From Leptoclinus maculatus (taxonomy: Eukaryota; Chordata; Actinopteri; Perciformes; Stichaeidae), in NCBI GenBank assembly GCA_032191485.1, contig JAVDOI010000005.1, forward strand, positions 7,865,979 to 7,929,978: a DNA stretch of 64,000 nt, read 5' to 3'. A program made the translations under genes and the position numbers. Positions 21,401-36,400 of the stretch are shown piece after piece. How positions within the stretch are numbered: position 1 is the stretch's first letter; the number at the start of each line of letters is the position of its first letter. A model generated the notes under the pieces. That model had not been told where the DNA came from and searched no databases. It was given only the letters and a program-made list of their open reading frames with translations.

Positions 21401-24400
21401 AACTCTGGTGCTCTTTTGTTAAAAATGAAATGTAATTTATTACTTAAACTGGTTAGTGAACTACAACCGAGCATACCTCTTAACATGCTTGACAGACGGG
21501 AGGTTTTTACATAATCAGTCAATAAGTTCACCATCTCTCTCTTGTGGAGCGCTTTACACTCCAACATGGCTTGCCTGTCAGCACAGCCTTTATTTTGTTA
21601 ATCAAATCATTCTGGGGTGGCTGGTATCTGTCATCTTTTTTTCCTGGTACTATAGTTCTCATACTGTCACTTCCTCAATACTGGTTGTTTGCACAGCTGT
21701 TAGGTAGTCTAAAACCCGATACATAGATAGGTACAACATAAAAAAAGAAAGATAAGTAGAAGACAGTTTGGTTGCATAATAAAGCATATTCCATTCCCAC
21801 TGTGTCTTTTACAACTTTGAATATTTATCATCCATTTTTGAATATCATAACAATAAAAAACATTTATCAGGAATGCAGTCTTCGGTTGGATGAGGATAGT
21901 GTGGGGCAACTACAGGACCATTAAAGTTGTGGAGGCCTGGCTCTTGGCACTAGAAAACCTGCAATAAACAAAGATACATCTGTGGAAAAGAGCAAGCTGG
22001 TAGGGGAGCAAATAGAAATTGATCTCAAGATAAGCAAGGGCAAGGGATGTATTTGGAACATAAACATTCATTTTGAGTTCTGTTTGTGTCCACTTAATAA
22101 ATGTAAGGCCAACATTCCCTCTCTTATAGCTCTAGTTTGGTCTCCACCAACTCTTTAGCTGCTACATGCTCCACTATGTTCACTGACTGGTCTCTGTAGT
22201 CTATGTAACTGTGTCCATCTGATGATTGTGGTAATTGTCAAAAAATCACAATAAGCAATGTACATATTCATCCTTTTCTAACAAGGCTTGTGATCCAATA
22301 GAATAACAACATTAATATCACGTGGTATCTCTGTGTCGTCAGCGATCAAGACTCTTAGTAGTGTCAGTTAGTGTGGAAAGAAATAGAAAAATGTCTGAGG
22401 CTCCGTTCACACTACTACATTTCCATTTTAAACCGCACATCTTTTGCTACCTTTACGCCTATGCGTCCACAGTTTTAAACTCCCAAAAACGGACGCCGTG
22501 TTAGTTTGAAAACTCTGGGGTTGAGTCATAGTGTGGACTGGGAAACCGGGGACCTTTGAAAACGACGATGCAGACACCCGCGTTCGATTGGGTCTTAACA
22601 GTTCCCTGATTCGTCACGCTGCTGGAAGAAAACGAACATCAACAGCCTTGATTATCGATCGACTACCAGGTTAATTCAATTTGGATATGGATTACAGGTG
22701 TTGCTGACCTTGTTGTCTATACTAGCAGCTGTTGTGCAGTCAAATTCTGCATTTTATAATGCTACTACTGCCTACATGAGGACGAAGCAAGGTAGTATTG
22801 GAGCGATTGACGAGCAGCATGTCCAGCAGTGTTTTCAGCCCTATGGAGCGGACGTTTGAAGTCACAGTTTGTGGCTTTGAGGAGCACGATGGTGTGAGAA
22901 ATCTATGTTTAAAAGCGCTCCTAGCGATGGATATTATGTGTCACAATATATTTACTTGTAGAAGTTTTAGACCAAGAGAAAAGTCACTGAATGTATTGTG
23001 CACTGTGAGAGAAACCAGAGACTTTATGACACCACTATAAAAGGTAATAAATGTTGCTGGGACAGGAACGGAGACAGACTTCAAGAGGGGGGAGAAAAGG
23101 CTGAATGAAGTGTCTGATCACAGACACTAGGTCACAGGGCAGGAAGAGCAGATCAGGTTTCAGCCAATCACTGAGCTGATACGAGACATTTCAGGGACTC
23201 TCCTGTAACAAAAGAGTTTGAATCCACGGAGATTGTCAGATCCTCTGCGGGCCATTGGGCAGGTTACAGCAGCCTGTCGAGTAGGGGTGGGGAAAAAATC
23301 GATACAGCATAGTATCGCGATATTTTGCGTGGCGATATTGTATCGATACACGGAAGCCAAGTATCGATCTTTTATTATATAAACTATAAACTTCTTGATA
23401 CTAGAAAAATAAAATCAATAGCTTTTTCAGTTAAATCTGCCAACAGTAGCCAGGCTCATCGCATAACTGGCTCTCTGCCCTTGACGTCCGCACATCGTTA
23501 TACTGTTATACTGAGTTATATAACTCTTATACCGTACAGGTTTTTATGACAGTGTTGGTCAGTCTATGTGCTTGACAATCCCATTTTGCTGCAATAAAAA
23601 TGATTGAAGTGAGATGAACAGACTGGAAACTATCTTATTAGATAACATGTTGACACAGTTTTCCTTTGGGGACATAATTTGAAGTTGAAAAAAGTAATAT
23701 ATCGCAATATATGTTATCGCAATACTCAGCATATCGCAGTATCGTGATAATATCGTATCGTGACCCAAGTATCGTGATAATATCGTATCATGACCCAAGT
23801 AGCGTGATAATATTGTATCGCGGGACCTCTGGTGATTCCCACCCCTACTGTCGAGTGGTACGGATTGGACCTCTATTTCAGGAAATATATATATTTGTTT
23901 TGTAATTCATAGTGTGATTCAGTTTGTAACTGCATTTGCTTTTGATAGATATTAAATACCTTTTGATCTTAACTTGAACCAGCTGATTCGGCCTTATCTT
24001 GCTGATGGATCAGCAGCGTGGGGGGGGGGGGCTTTTCCTTTGCTTCTTTGATGAGAAATTTTGAACATAACAATGGACAGAAAAGAAACTGTAAACGAAG
24101 CATAAATGCTCTCTAGGGACTTCAGCCACCTGGCAGAGCTACGAGTGTAAGAACAGACAACTACGAAACCGTTGGTAAACAAGTGAGAGACGTGTGTTGA
24201 TCAATCTAGTAAAGCTTTGATTTGTATGTGTTCATTTTAAGTCAATTTGTGTGTGAGAGAGATAAAGCAGAAGGAGAGGAGAAACGGATTTGTGAGTTGG
24301 GATTTAACCGTGGGATTAAACTCTTTGTCAACAAAGAAAGGAGGATGGAGTTTGTCTTTAAGTGAACAGCATTTGGTAAGTCATTGTTGTTGTCATTGTG

Positions 24401-27400
24401 TTAATTATATAGATTTAGACTATATGCATTGTCCGTTAATTACGAAGCATACCGTCATGCGCAGTTATTGTTTGTTAAGCTAGTTTAGCGTAGCCTCCCA
24501 GAAGTGCAGGGCCTCAGCTGTTTTTTGTTATTGTTCCGGGTTCAGAGGTCACAGCCCGTTGTCTCCTACGTGAGCGCAGTCCACTGAAAACATGTTTCCC
24601 ACAATTTAAGCTTCTGAATTTTTCAAATGCACAAAATTGTGTTGGATTTACTTAATTTTATTTAGGTAAGTGGTTGCACTAAATAAATGTATCTAAATCC
24701 AGATATATATTTTAAGTTGACTTTACTTAATTTATATTCATAACTTTACCGCAACTATTTTGAGTAAAGTTTACTCACTATGTTCATGTTCAGTATACTA
24801 AAATGTATTATGTAACCTCAATTACTGTTTACCTTTTTTGTTTTTGTAGATTCAGATCAATTTAATGGTTTAATTTCTACAAACTAAAATTAAGTTTGAT
24901 TTAGTTAAACATTTTTAGCTATTACTAGTATCTTAACTTTCAATAAATTCCATGTTTACACATATGAAGCAAACAAACTACTCACTTTTTACAACTTTAT
25001 TATCTTCATTACCAGCAATGTAAATAAGTACATTTACTCAAGTATTGTACTTCTGTAAAAATATAAGGTACTTGTATTTCTATGTACTGCAACTTTCCAC
25101 TTCTCCTCCCATACATCTCAGAGGTAAATTGTATTTTTAACTACATTTGTCTGAAAGCTTTATTGTGCATTTACTGCACAATACTTTTGATTGTGCAGTA
25201 AATGTAAAAGTAAATTTTGATGAGAATACTTGCTGACAACACTTTTACTTACAGTATGCACATGGTGGATATCTTCAGGTCTCTCAGGATGTCATCTCCT
25301 TGATGTCCTGTATACTGAAAGAGAATATGAGAAGTGTTTATGTTATATATTTAATTACATACAGACAACAGTCGAGTATGAGGTTAAATCAGCATTGTTT
25401 TCGTTACTCAAAATCACAGACATTTTCTATACCTATTCAACAGGTGTGAACTGAGTTCTTTGTGCTGTCGCAATGACTTGTTGTAACTATTAGTGATATT
25501 AGGATCTTAAAACATTTTCTGTAATACAAAACAGTACATGTGGCTGGCATATGCAGTTACATTGACTTACCATATACTTCAGAATGAGATGCCCATCATC
25601 TTCCTCAAATTGGATGCCTGGAGGATGGCAGCCCTTTAAGGGTTGAAAGCACTTGTCACCTGTATAAAAAGAAATACAGTTGTTGAAATATCCCTCAAAA
25701 CATCAATAATTACAAAAAATGTCTAGAATATATATAGGACCTATGGTGACCTTAAAAAATACACTGACTTCATTATACATTCTCTTAATGGACTGCTCTC
25801 TTTAACTAAAGAACATTACTAAATTGTGACTTTATTTTCATGAAATGTCAGAGGTCTGAATGTGTAGGGAGATAGCACTATTTTAAATTCTATTCTAAAT
25901 ATTCCAGGCTGTTCTTGAGGTCTTCAAACTGAGACTCTATTCTACTATGTACATTTCATCAAAGTTGCTCCAGAGTACTGTATATGAACATTTGTATACA
26001 ACATTGTGTACACATATTTACCTCTTGCAAGATTGCCAGATGTTTGGCTAGTTTCTGGACCACGCCAATAACAGTATGAGTTTCGAGAGGTTTATTGCAT
26101 AATGGAATGATTGTTAGATTTAAGAAGCGGAAGGGGTCGAGGGATGAATAGATATAGGGTAGGGGTAGATGATGTAGGGTAGAGGGATGAAGGGATGTAG
26201 GGTAGGGGTAGGAGTCGGTGTAGGGTAGGGGTAGGAGTCGATGTGGGGTAGGGATGAAGAGATGTAGGGTAGGAGTCGGTGTAGGGTAGGGGTAGGAGTC
26301 GGTGTAGGGTAGGGGTAGGAGTCGGTGTAGGGTAGGGGTAGGAGTCGGTGTAGAGTAGGGGTAGGAGTCGATGTGGGGTAGGGATGAAGAGATGTAGGGT
26401 AGGAGTCGAGGTAGAGCGATGTAGGGTAGGGATGAAGGGGTCGAGGTAGAGGGATATAGGGTAGAGATGAAGAAATGAAGGGATGTAAGGAAGAAGAAAC
26501 GATGAGGGTTGTAGAAAGGAGGTTAGGCGATCCATGAGGGACTGTTGATGTCCGGCGGCTGGCGGGAACGGGGGGAATGGAGACTGTAGGGTGGGGGCCG
26601 TCTCTTCGGAAGCTCTGGTGGTGCAGAGTCCCCTGTTGTTCCTGTAATCCTGCAAAAGAGAGAGAGCGAGAGAGAGAGAGAAAATAGAAGGACAAAAAAA
26701 ACGGGGTTGGGGGGAGGGATGTGAAGACAGAGTCGAAGAGGAAGTGAACGGGTTCGTCATGCTTAAATACTCTGTGCACGGGAAATGAGCTGTGTTCTAG
26801 GCGTGGCCTTCAATCACTGTGGAGCTACGTTAGCATTAGTGATGGTTGCCTCCAGTTAGCTATCGTTATAGTTCCCTCAAACAATGTATAACGAAGATGC
26901 GCATTACAGGGGATTTAGAAGTGAGTGGCCGACACATACTGTAATTATGCTTATTCCACACAAAGTAACCTAAATCTATAGTGAAAGAAGGCCCAGCTAC
27001 ATGTTGGAAAATGACTTACTCCTTACTTAGTCTTACTCCTCTCCACCATATAATAAGCAGGCTGTACAATGAACTTGCAACCATGTACTTGCAAACATTG
27101 AGAACCATTTTCTCAACGTTGTCAAAAGCACCTTTAATCATAAGCAATGTTTGTTTTGGCTTTTTTTAACTCCTGTTTTTGTCAACTATATTGTGGATAT
27201 AGGCTAGTCATATTCCACCATAGTTTTTGTTTGCAAAATGAATACTACTATACAGTAACTATATTATCCTGTAATATTACGGTGCAATTGGAACATAACT
27301 TTTTTAGGTTCTGATTTATGACATATGGGGTCTAGTTACAGTCTAGACTGGTAATGCTCATAATCAGCTATTTCTTCATGTAGTCTTTGTGACAAATAAA

Positions 27401-30400
27401 CACAGAATCAATGCTCAGTAAAGTGGAGCATGACTTTCTGTCAGAGACATACTGTAATTTCCTCCATGGGTACATGTAGCACTGATGATGCAGGTTGACA
27501 TCATCAGAACTGTCCAATGAATGAGATGCCTTCCATTGCGAATGACTTGTTAATATGATATTGTATTATATATGTTTACAGCGTGAACATGAACCAGGCC
27601 AGAGCTAAAAGGCAACAATGGAGCGTTTAGAGATGGAGGGGATGAAGGATGAAGCTGCTGACGGATAAGAGAGTGCAAATCTGTAGCAGAAGGTTAACTG
27701 ACAGTTAAATGAATTATAAATACTATCTGTAAAGAGAGTAGACTAACAGCTGGTTCACTGAGACAGGACAGGTTATCTATAAATCCTGTGAGGTAACTGT
27801 GCTGCAGCTCTTCCTCTGGAGGGCCCTTAGAAGCACTGTTTAACCTTCATTCATCGTGCTTTTTCTTTTCTCTGAAAAGTACATCTAGAAAAAATTGGTT
27901 TCCTTTACCGAAACAAGCCAAGATGTGTATCGTTTAACACTTCACAGATGATTTTCAGTTTCCAGACAATCTTTCTTTGATCATGAAGCCCAATGTTGTA
28001 CGTTTCTGAACTACTCTGCAGACTGGATTCTCTAATAACAGAGGCAAACAGAGGCCAACGCAGGTTTAATGTGCATCGGTAGGTTAGGGTTGTATACGTA
28101 TGAAATGTCTGTAGCCTCACTAGGACTGGGTATCGGTACTAATTACCCAGTACCAAGCAGTACACAACACGACAGAGTCATGAGGGACAACAGACAGAGA
28201 GGCGGCTGTATCAGTGCCAATGTAGCATTTTCTAATTTATTGATTTTATTGGCAATCAGATAACATTATGATAATTGTAAAATACTCAATATTGCATCTG
28301 GTAATAAGCATGGCCGATAATCTGTCGACTCCTAATATCACATAATATAATGTGAAATACCAATAAATATATGCATACATGCCAAAAATGAAATGACTAT
28401 AGTTGAAAATGAAAATGAAAAAAGTAATAAAAGCTGTATTATTTAATGTTTTGGCCACTTGGACGCAGTGCAATAGGTGTAAACACAACATTGACATAAT
28501 GTCACTTTATGAAGATGATATGTGGACCGTAACCCCTCAAACATTGAGGTTAAGTCTCAGAAATAGTGTTCAGACACTGTGGTTTAATGATTCACCTCTT
28601 CCTGAGCAAAGAACTCAACAACAGGGTAGCAGCAGCAATAAAGAGATGATACAAGCTGCAATTATTGATTTTGTTTAGCCTCTTGAGGGGAACGAAACTA
28701 GCAGAAAACTTCAAGTATGACAAGTGTTTTGTGATATTTACACATCCAGCAGGCACAGAGCAACAGTTGGAGTAATGAGAGTCTAATGTTTCAGTGCTGG
28801 TCTGGTCTCCACCATTTCATAAGAAACATATCTCATATGTATCAATAATATCTGTCTCTTTAGCTGCTGAATGCTCCACCATGTAGTGTGTAACTGTGTC
28901 GGTCTGCTGTTTGGTGCTGAGCAGCTCTCATTGGGTTCATCAGAGCGTTTTCTCTGCTACTGCTGGAACATTGTGGAGAGTTTGTGGGCTGTAAAATCAA
29001 ACCAATAAACTGAACGTGTACAGCTGAGGGGATTTCCAGATTGGTGATAATTTGAATGTTTTGTGTGAGTTCATCACTATGTCGGACCCCTTTCACGTTA
29101 TCCATTATTCATATCAAAATATTAGTAAGTGCAGCTATAAATATATAAAATGAAGCAAGATAATCACATGGCATTTTTCTTCAGTGTAACAACATTTGGT
29201 ATGATTCTAATAAGTATTTTGGGGGTGCAGACCTCCTCAGAGAGTCCAAGGTCCACCCAACATCCTGTGGGAAACACTGTATGAGTAATGTGACATCGTA
29301 TTTGTATCAAGAAATACAAAGCTGAAGCAAGAGTACTGTCCAAGATCTGCGGGGATATGACCTGCACCCTCACATTTTGAATCCAAAATATGACAAACAC
29401 TGCACACACAGTAATATAAGGAAACACTTGACAGGCAATTACGGTTGATCAAGCCAGTCATTTATGTTAGATGCATGCTCACAGCCCAGCTGGAGCAGAC
29501 CAAGGATGTATGAGGAGAACAGAGCTGGTTAGAGCTAGAGATAGGTAGAAGGATCCACGTGACTACGTCCGTTTTTCAAAATAAAGTGCTGTCCCTTATA
29601 CATTTAAAAGGCTTTATTCTTAGATTTTTGGGTTGATGGGGAAAAAATCCTAAAGATATTCCAAAGTATTTGTACCTTGAAATCGCTATAATCAGAATAC
29701 TTGAGGTACAATAAAACACACTGATCCATAATTCCTGACAATGACTGATATATTTGACTTCAGGACATCTCTGGTGTTGGGATCTGACCATGTGCCTTCG
29801 ACATGGGCTCTGAAACAAAGAGAGTCAGGCCTTCCCTTTGGCAAGCAAAGGTTTCATCCTGATTCGAGTTTCAGAAAAACCATGTCCCCCACTCTGAAGA
29901 GTTTCACATTACAGTGTTTTAATTTCCCCCCCCAAACGCACCACTGCTCTCATTGGACGAGAACAGGGATGCCGAGGCGGGACTTCCGGTTTTACAACAA
30001 TATTCGCGGGACGAATCCACCAACTGTTTATCATTTTGTATGTTCGCATCCTGGACAAGGACGAACCATTTTCCTGCAGAAGTGAAGAAGCTTTGTTTCT
30101 TCAGAGAGAGAGAGGCGCATTCCTCCTCTACCCAAGCCGCATCGCGCCGCACGCAGCTGCGCTACCTGAGGTCCTGACAACTCAGAAGTTAGAGGTCATT
30201 GTGTTTTATTTATCTTTGTTTTGTGTGCTTAAAGTACTGTTCATTTGATAACGTGGTGTATGCTTAATAATCGCCGACACTGACGATCGCTGGTGTTGTG
30301 TAGAAGTTACTGTGTATTTCATGCTACCGTGATTCGTGTTGAGACAGCCGCCGCTAGTGAGTTCGGAGGTTGTTTCTCATTAGTTCAGAGGTCAGAACCG

Positions 30401-33400
30401 CGGCTGTGACAAAGAGTCGCCGGCTGTGCTCCTCTGGCTGAGAGAGCAGTCTTCCAAACTCCAGCGCGGCGCGGAGGATCTTAATCTTTTGTTTTGGAGG
30501 TTTTATTTTGTTTTGTTTGCTTTCTCTCTTCTTTTACTAACCGACACACACATATAGCTTTGAGCTAATGTAGCTACGGGGTGCGCTAACGGCTACATGC
30601 ATGTGTAAAAAAACGGGGTCTCCTTTTTGTCTGTCCGCCATTTTGAGTCTCGCGCATCTTTGTGGTCCGGTGAGACGTCGCCACGTTCCAGACTACGTCA
30701 TACGTTGCCTGAGCTGTTCTCTCGCTCCTCCCCCCTACACATACACACTGCATGTACACACACATACCCCCCCCCCCCCCTTTCCATAGTTTGTTGATTT
30801 TAGATCAACAAAAGCTCATAAATGTATAGTTTTGTTGTTAGTTTTAGATATTAGTTGACTTGATCATTATTATTGGAACTTAATAAACTCTGTTATACTT
30901 TAAAGAGCAGCTGTCTGTGATTACTTTGTGCATGTATTGTGATAATATCTGATATGTGGTCTGTGCTCGAACTTTAACCTTAACTTGCACTCTGAATGTG
31001 TAATAGTACTCAGACTGTTGACATTGTGAGTGAACACTAATTATGAGACTTAGTTTATAGTTTGGTTATTGGTCCCTGTTCTCAGGGTGGTGCCCCGTTA
31101 TTATTAATAATCATTAATAATCTTACTGACACATTCTATTGATGTCAATAATTTAGTTTTCTTAAATGCTGATAACTCAAACACGCTCCTTTTCGTTCCC
31201 AACACTGGCTCGAAGACACTTGGCTGTTTTTAAGCAGTTTTTGTGTGTAGTAATAAAACTAAAAAGGTTTGTTACTGACATAAACAGTTAGCAGAAAAGA
31301 AAACGAACAGAACAGTTGTGTATATGTGTACTGTTTGGATGCGAGATTCACGGCCTGAATTATTATCTCAATCCAGCCCTGATCCTGAATAAGATGTCCC
31401 TCTACCTTCAAAACAATGTGATAAATCCTTAAAAACTCCAAATTCATTACACGTGTTTTCTTTAGCTTGGCATTAAGGGATCGTGGGTTATCCACGTCTA
31501 GCGGTATTGCGTGGCAGTGAATATAATGAATTGGTCTCTTTTAGTGGTCACGGATCACCCCTCACGGTTCGGATCACTCGTGAACCGCGGATCAATTGAG
31601 TATTTTCTTTCCTTTTTTTTTTTTTACAGTGTAATCCTCATAGTGTGTAATACAGTTTTACTGCTGCTGTTCCTTTTCAAGTAACAAGTCCCCGAATATC
31701 AATGCAAAGTGTCAGTGAACAGATATAAAGCAGTAGTGTGTTCACGTGAACGGAGCAGGTTAAAAGCATTTAACGGCGAAAGTCACGGCGAGCGGAGGAA
31801 CTTCAGAAGCCCCCGGGTCATTTAAGTCACAAGTTTGGGATCATGTTGTCTTCCCTGTAAAGTATAATGACGGATAAGGGTGGTGGACAAAACCGTTATG
31901 GTATGTAGGCGTTATTTAAAAAGAAAGACATACGACAAGGAAAAGACTGTGACCGCTTTCACCACGGCGGAGTGATTCATAGTCCGGTGCTGTAGACACG
32001 CCCCCTCTGTGAGAGTCACACAGACAGGAGCTGCAGACACGCCCCCTCTGTGAGAGTCACACAGACAGGTGCTGCAGACACGCCCCCTCTGTGAGAGTCA
32101 CACAGACAGGTGCTGTAGACACGCCCCCTCTGTGAGAGTCACACAGACAGGTGCTGTAGACACGCCCCCTCTGTGAGAGTCACACAGACAGGTGCTGTAG
32201 ACACGCCCCCTCTGTGAGAGTCACACAGACAGGTGCTGTAGACACGCCCCCTCTGTGAGTCACACAGACAGGTGGTGTAGACACGCCCCCTCTGTGAGAG
32301 TCACACAGACACACACCTGGTGCAGGTGCTGACAGCAGCATCAGAGTGAAGCTAGACAGGCCCAGTAGTAACAGTCACTACAGAAAGGTCTACCCTCTCC
32401 CCAGACAATGGAGATATTTTTGAAAATAATGTCACAGTAATGTGAACATTATTGTGTATTTGAATGACATAACCTGACAGGAAGTAAACACAGACCCAAG
32501 TTGTTGCCGAGCAGTTCAGTTCAGTTGAAACAGTGGAAGCTAGCTCACATATTCTTTCAATATTGATCAAAGGACGAGGGCATCAACATACCTCATGTTG
32601 CACTTAAACTTAAACAGAATTGAATATTCTTGAATGTTTTAATTGTATTTATTTCATTTCAAATTGGACGTCTTCAATATTTTAGTTTTTATGTAAGACT
32701 ATAGCCCAAAGTTCTTTTCTTTAAGTGTTCTCAAAGTTCATTAATTAATAAATGGAAAGCAAAGTTTTATTTGACTCCTCCCCTTTTCTTTGTTTATCCG
32801 AACCGTGACTCAAGAACCGTGATCCGAACCGAACCGTGAGGTTTGTGATCTGTTGCACCCCTAGTCTCTTTGTGCTCTTAGTTCTGTATGTGTTGTTCAT
32901 TTATGTCGTCTGCGTTGACATGTTGTTGGCTTCAGTGACGTGCGGTGAGGTTCGTGGCTGGTGAGGCACTGACTCTTTCAGAGTCAGATTTACAAATATA
33001 TGAACCTAATATAGAGCAGCTTAAATCATCATTCAATTGGCAGCTTGCACATTGACTATTGGTTGTTTTTCATATTTCATATCAGCATTCTTTACACACA
33101 CATAGGTAAGGTACATATTTGACTGCACCAGGTGCGTCTGCTCCGCGATCTGCGACCTGCCCCCCCGACCTGTGTTTCAGAAGCGGAAAGCTCGCGGGCG
33201 CCACCCACGAAAATCGCGAGATCCCGCGATAATCTGTGTAACAACCACGGACAACAACACATCAAAGGTTACTTTACCTGTCCGACGTTGAATTGCTGTT
33301 GATTTGGTCATATTTCCCTGTTTTTTGAGAATTGTTAAAGCTTAGATATTTAATCTTCAATGTTTGCGGTCAAAGCTAAATATAAGAAGAAGAAGAGAAG

Positions 33401-36400
33401 TGTAGAAGAAGAGTAACGGAACTACAAGCATGAACCCGACCCGTGGGCTCTCGCGCGCCCCCTTCATTGAGGCAGAGGTACTGTTTGCCTCCCCTCTGTG
33501 CTTTTTCACTGCGGTTTAATGTCAGATCAGCAAGACTAAATATGTTCTACACATACGTGAAATACATGACCTATTCTATGGAAAGAAAGGACATATAATA
33601 CAAATGTCTACAAATATTACAGTGGTGACAAACAATGAGAAAGCAAAAGACACGCGCTCAACCCAGTTTGTGAGGGATTGCGCAATCTGAAGTGAGGCAC
33701 AGCTCGTCGCTGCCTCACCTCGCCTGTTTAAACAGGACATGCGCAAATTCAGCGATTTTGACTATAAAAATGCTTGAAATCATACAGAAATTACATTTAT
33801 AGCACAGATCAGTATAGAAATATTATTTATTTTATTTTATCATTATTTGTTTTTTACTTTTCATGATGTCAGGTGAGGCTCTGCCTCCCCTGACCGCACG
33901 TCCCTGGTTGGCTTCCTCTTTTTGTTCTTTACTGCCTGTGTCACCTTTGTCTTGTGGATTTAAATATGAATACAAAAGTTGATCACAAAAAGATTAAAGG
34001 AAAAGATTAGTAAGGGTCGTAAGAAAAGATTACTGTCAACAGAAACCCAAATGTCAATCTGTCAATAACAATCCTAAGAAGACTCTCTGTTTGGTTGGCA
34101 GTAAGAAACAACAGACAGTTAGCAGTACGTACAGTATCTTCATCTCAAAATCAAAAAGAAAAATCATGTGTAAAAACTGAGATAAATTCTGCTCTAAACC
34201 ACCATGTAGGCTGTCCACACAGCAACAACTATTGATTAGAGCCCATTGTGGTAGAGCACTGCGGGCAGAAAGGTCTTCTGTACCCTTGGCTGCCAGTTTG
34301 TGAAAGTAAGCTCCAGCTATGGCAGACAGGCAGCAGCGAAAAGAGACTCAGACAGCCTATGAATTATTGAGAGTTCCTTCCTTCCTCCTGGGAAATGCAC
34401 CACGGAAAGAGAGTCTTAGATTAATCTACAGATGAGAGAGAGGAAAATAAATCAGTGGAGAGGGCAGGGCCTCACTCAGCAACAGCGTGTGTTGAAGTAG
34501 ATATGGCATTTATTCAGACACTGACATGAAGAGGAAGTATGGATGTCTTCAACTATCTTGATTAGAAAAATACATCTCAAATGACAAGATATACATCGAT
34601 CATTAGCTGATTTTAGTTTATCACACGTATGGAAAATATCTCCTTGTTGTTTCTAGAGCAGCAACAACAAAGTCACTATATGAAGTCATTCATATCTCAC
34701 TGGAAACAAATGTAAAATGTCATACATATTATCCCAAGTGAAGTCTATAAAGATAAAGAATTCAAACATCAGTCAGTGTCACTCATTTGTCCTCTGTCCT
34801 CTGTCCTCTGTCCTCCCTCTGATGTGATTCTACTGCTGGTAGAGGGACGAGCTGCTTTGTCAGCCAGCAAAGAAGTTAACAAGGATTTTTAAGATACGTG
34901 GCAAACTAAGCTTAATAGTTTGACTACATACAGACAGCTTGATGACTTTCATGATTGTTATAGATTCACCAACCCTAAGAGTGCCCCGTTTGTTTAAATG
35001 TCAAGGTTTTAACATCATTGACGTGAGCGATTGATCAGTCGTGAAATGTATTAGATATCGGCAGTTGAGGTCTTAAACGCAGAGCTGCTAGTGAACAGCC
35101 TTGGACCTCTTTGATTGTAACAGGAAAGAGAGTGTGATGTTCCTGTGCTGCTGCTAAACATGTGTTTAGAGCAATGGATACGTTTGTCTCAGGATGGACA
35201 GTGCTGTGGTCTCGTTAGAGGAGGAGCAGGAGGGTGGACTGAGAATCCGACACACAGAGGAGATGCTCTGTGAACAGAACACACCAACCACTGGCTCATT
35301 CACATACGTCACACACTTTGATACTCTGAGCTGGTGTCATAGGTTGTGGATTTATCTGGTCATGATTAAATCTTGGTCTCGATATAACATTCTTATTGCC
35401 ATAATAACTTAATATTAAAGCATCTATAATAGATATTTTTCTAATAACAATGTATCAAATGACAATGTTAAGACAATATGACAATGTGAAAGGGCTCGTT
35501 CCTTCGGATGGACCTCCAGAGAATTATCACCTGGATCAGCATCTCGTTGCTGACCTAGACGGCCGCTCATTTAGCATACATACTGAACCCGATGTGTTTA
35601 TTGATCTTCTCTGGTGTCACAAAGAGCTTATGTATCGGTAGACGGGGAAATGTCCCTGGGTTATTTAATGTGAGCGCTATGTTTTATGACTTTAGGCTAT
35701 CCATCACGTGAGATTGCTTTCTTAATAGCTCACAGTAAGCAGATGGATTTAATAGTTTAGCTTTTGAATTCATGCTAAAATCACACATCAGACTCAGTTG
35801 AGTGGTTAGTCGGCTTTGCTTTCACATCACAAACAAAGGTTACATGGTTGTGCTTAGAAATGCAGTTTGGAGTCCCATTTTCCTACAAAAGAAAACCACA
35901 AAACAAAAGTAAACTATATTATATGGTGGAGGATGGAGGATGAATTAACAAGTCTCACAGTCTGAGCAAAGTAGCTGCTCTGAAGTCCGGTGGTACTACA
36001 GCTGATACTGAACAGACTGTGGCTGGGTCGTATGTTCTTTTAACATAGACCGGACCTGTCCAGTTTAGTCCGCACTAGAGATTGATTGACGGCTTTCACA
36101 CCAGTCCAAATATACCAAACTAAACGAGCAAATGCAACAGAGTTAGTTTGAACTGCACCAAACAGGTTAGGTGTGAAGCAGAGTGCTCATAAACCATTTG
36201 ATTAGAAGGAATGATTAAAGCAAGCAAAACATGTTTCAGTCTTCATACGGGCACCTGGCTATTGTTTTTAGACAGACTTCAACTTCTGTTAAGATAGATC
36301 ATAGCACAACGAATCCGGGGAAGAAGCAAAGTCAGTAATGTGCATTAATGGGACATGAAGGAGAGAGAGAGAGAAGAGGAGAGAGGAGCTCAGTGTATCC

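Noticed and set aside
22798..23040. Small gene (80 codons, MERLTSSMSS...)
   Set aside because: No family resemblance, no splice or polyA context; next to a Harbinger-like fragment and likely chance.
26092..26779. About 220-codon minus-strand proteins rich in LPYTDSYP
   Set aside because: Produced by the TAGGG-type minisatellite; no conserved domain and no splice logic.
31986..32311. Regular direct repeats that could suggest a CRISPR array
   Set aside because: Units are contiguous with no unique spacers, inside a vertebrate hAT element. The same applies to the 23-, 27- and 28-bp arrays.
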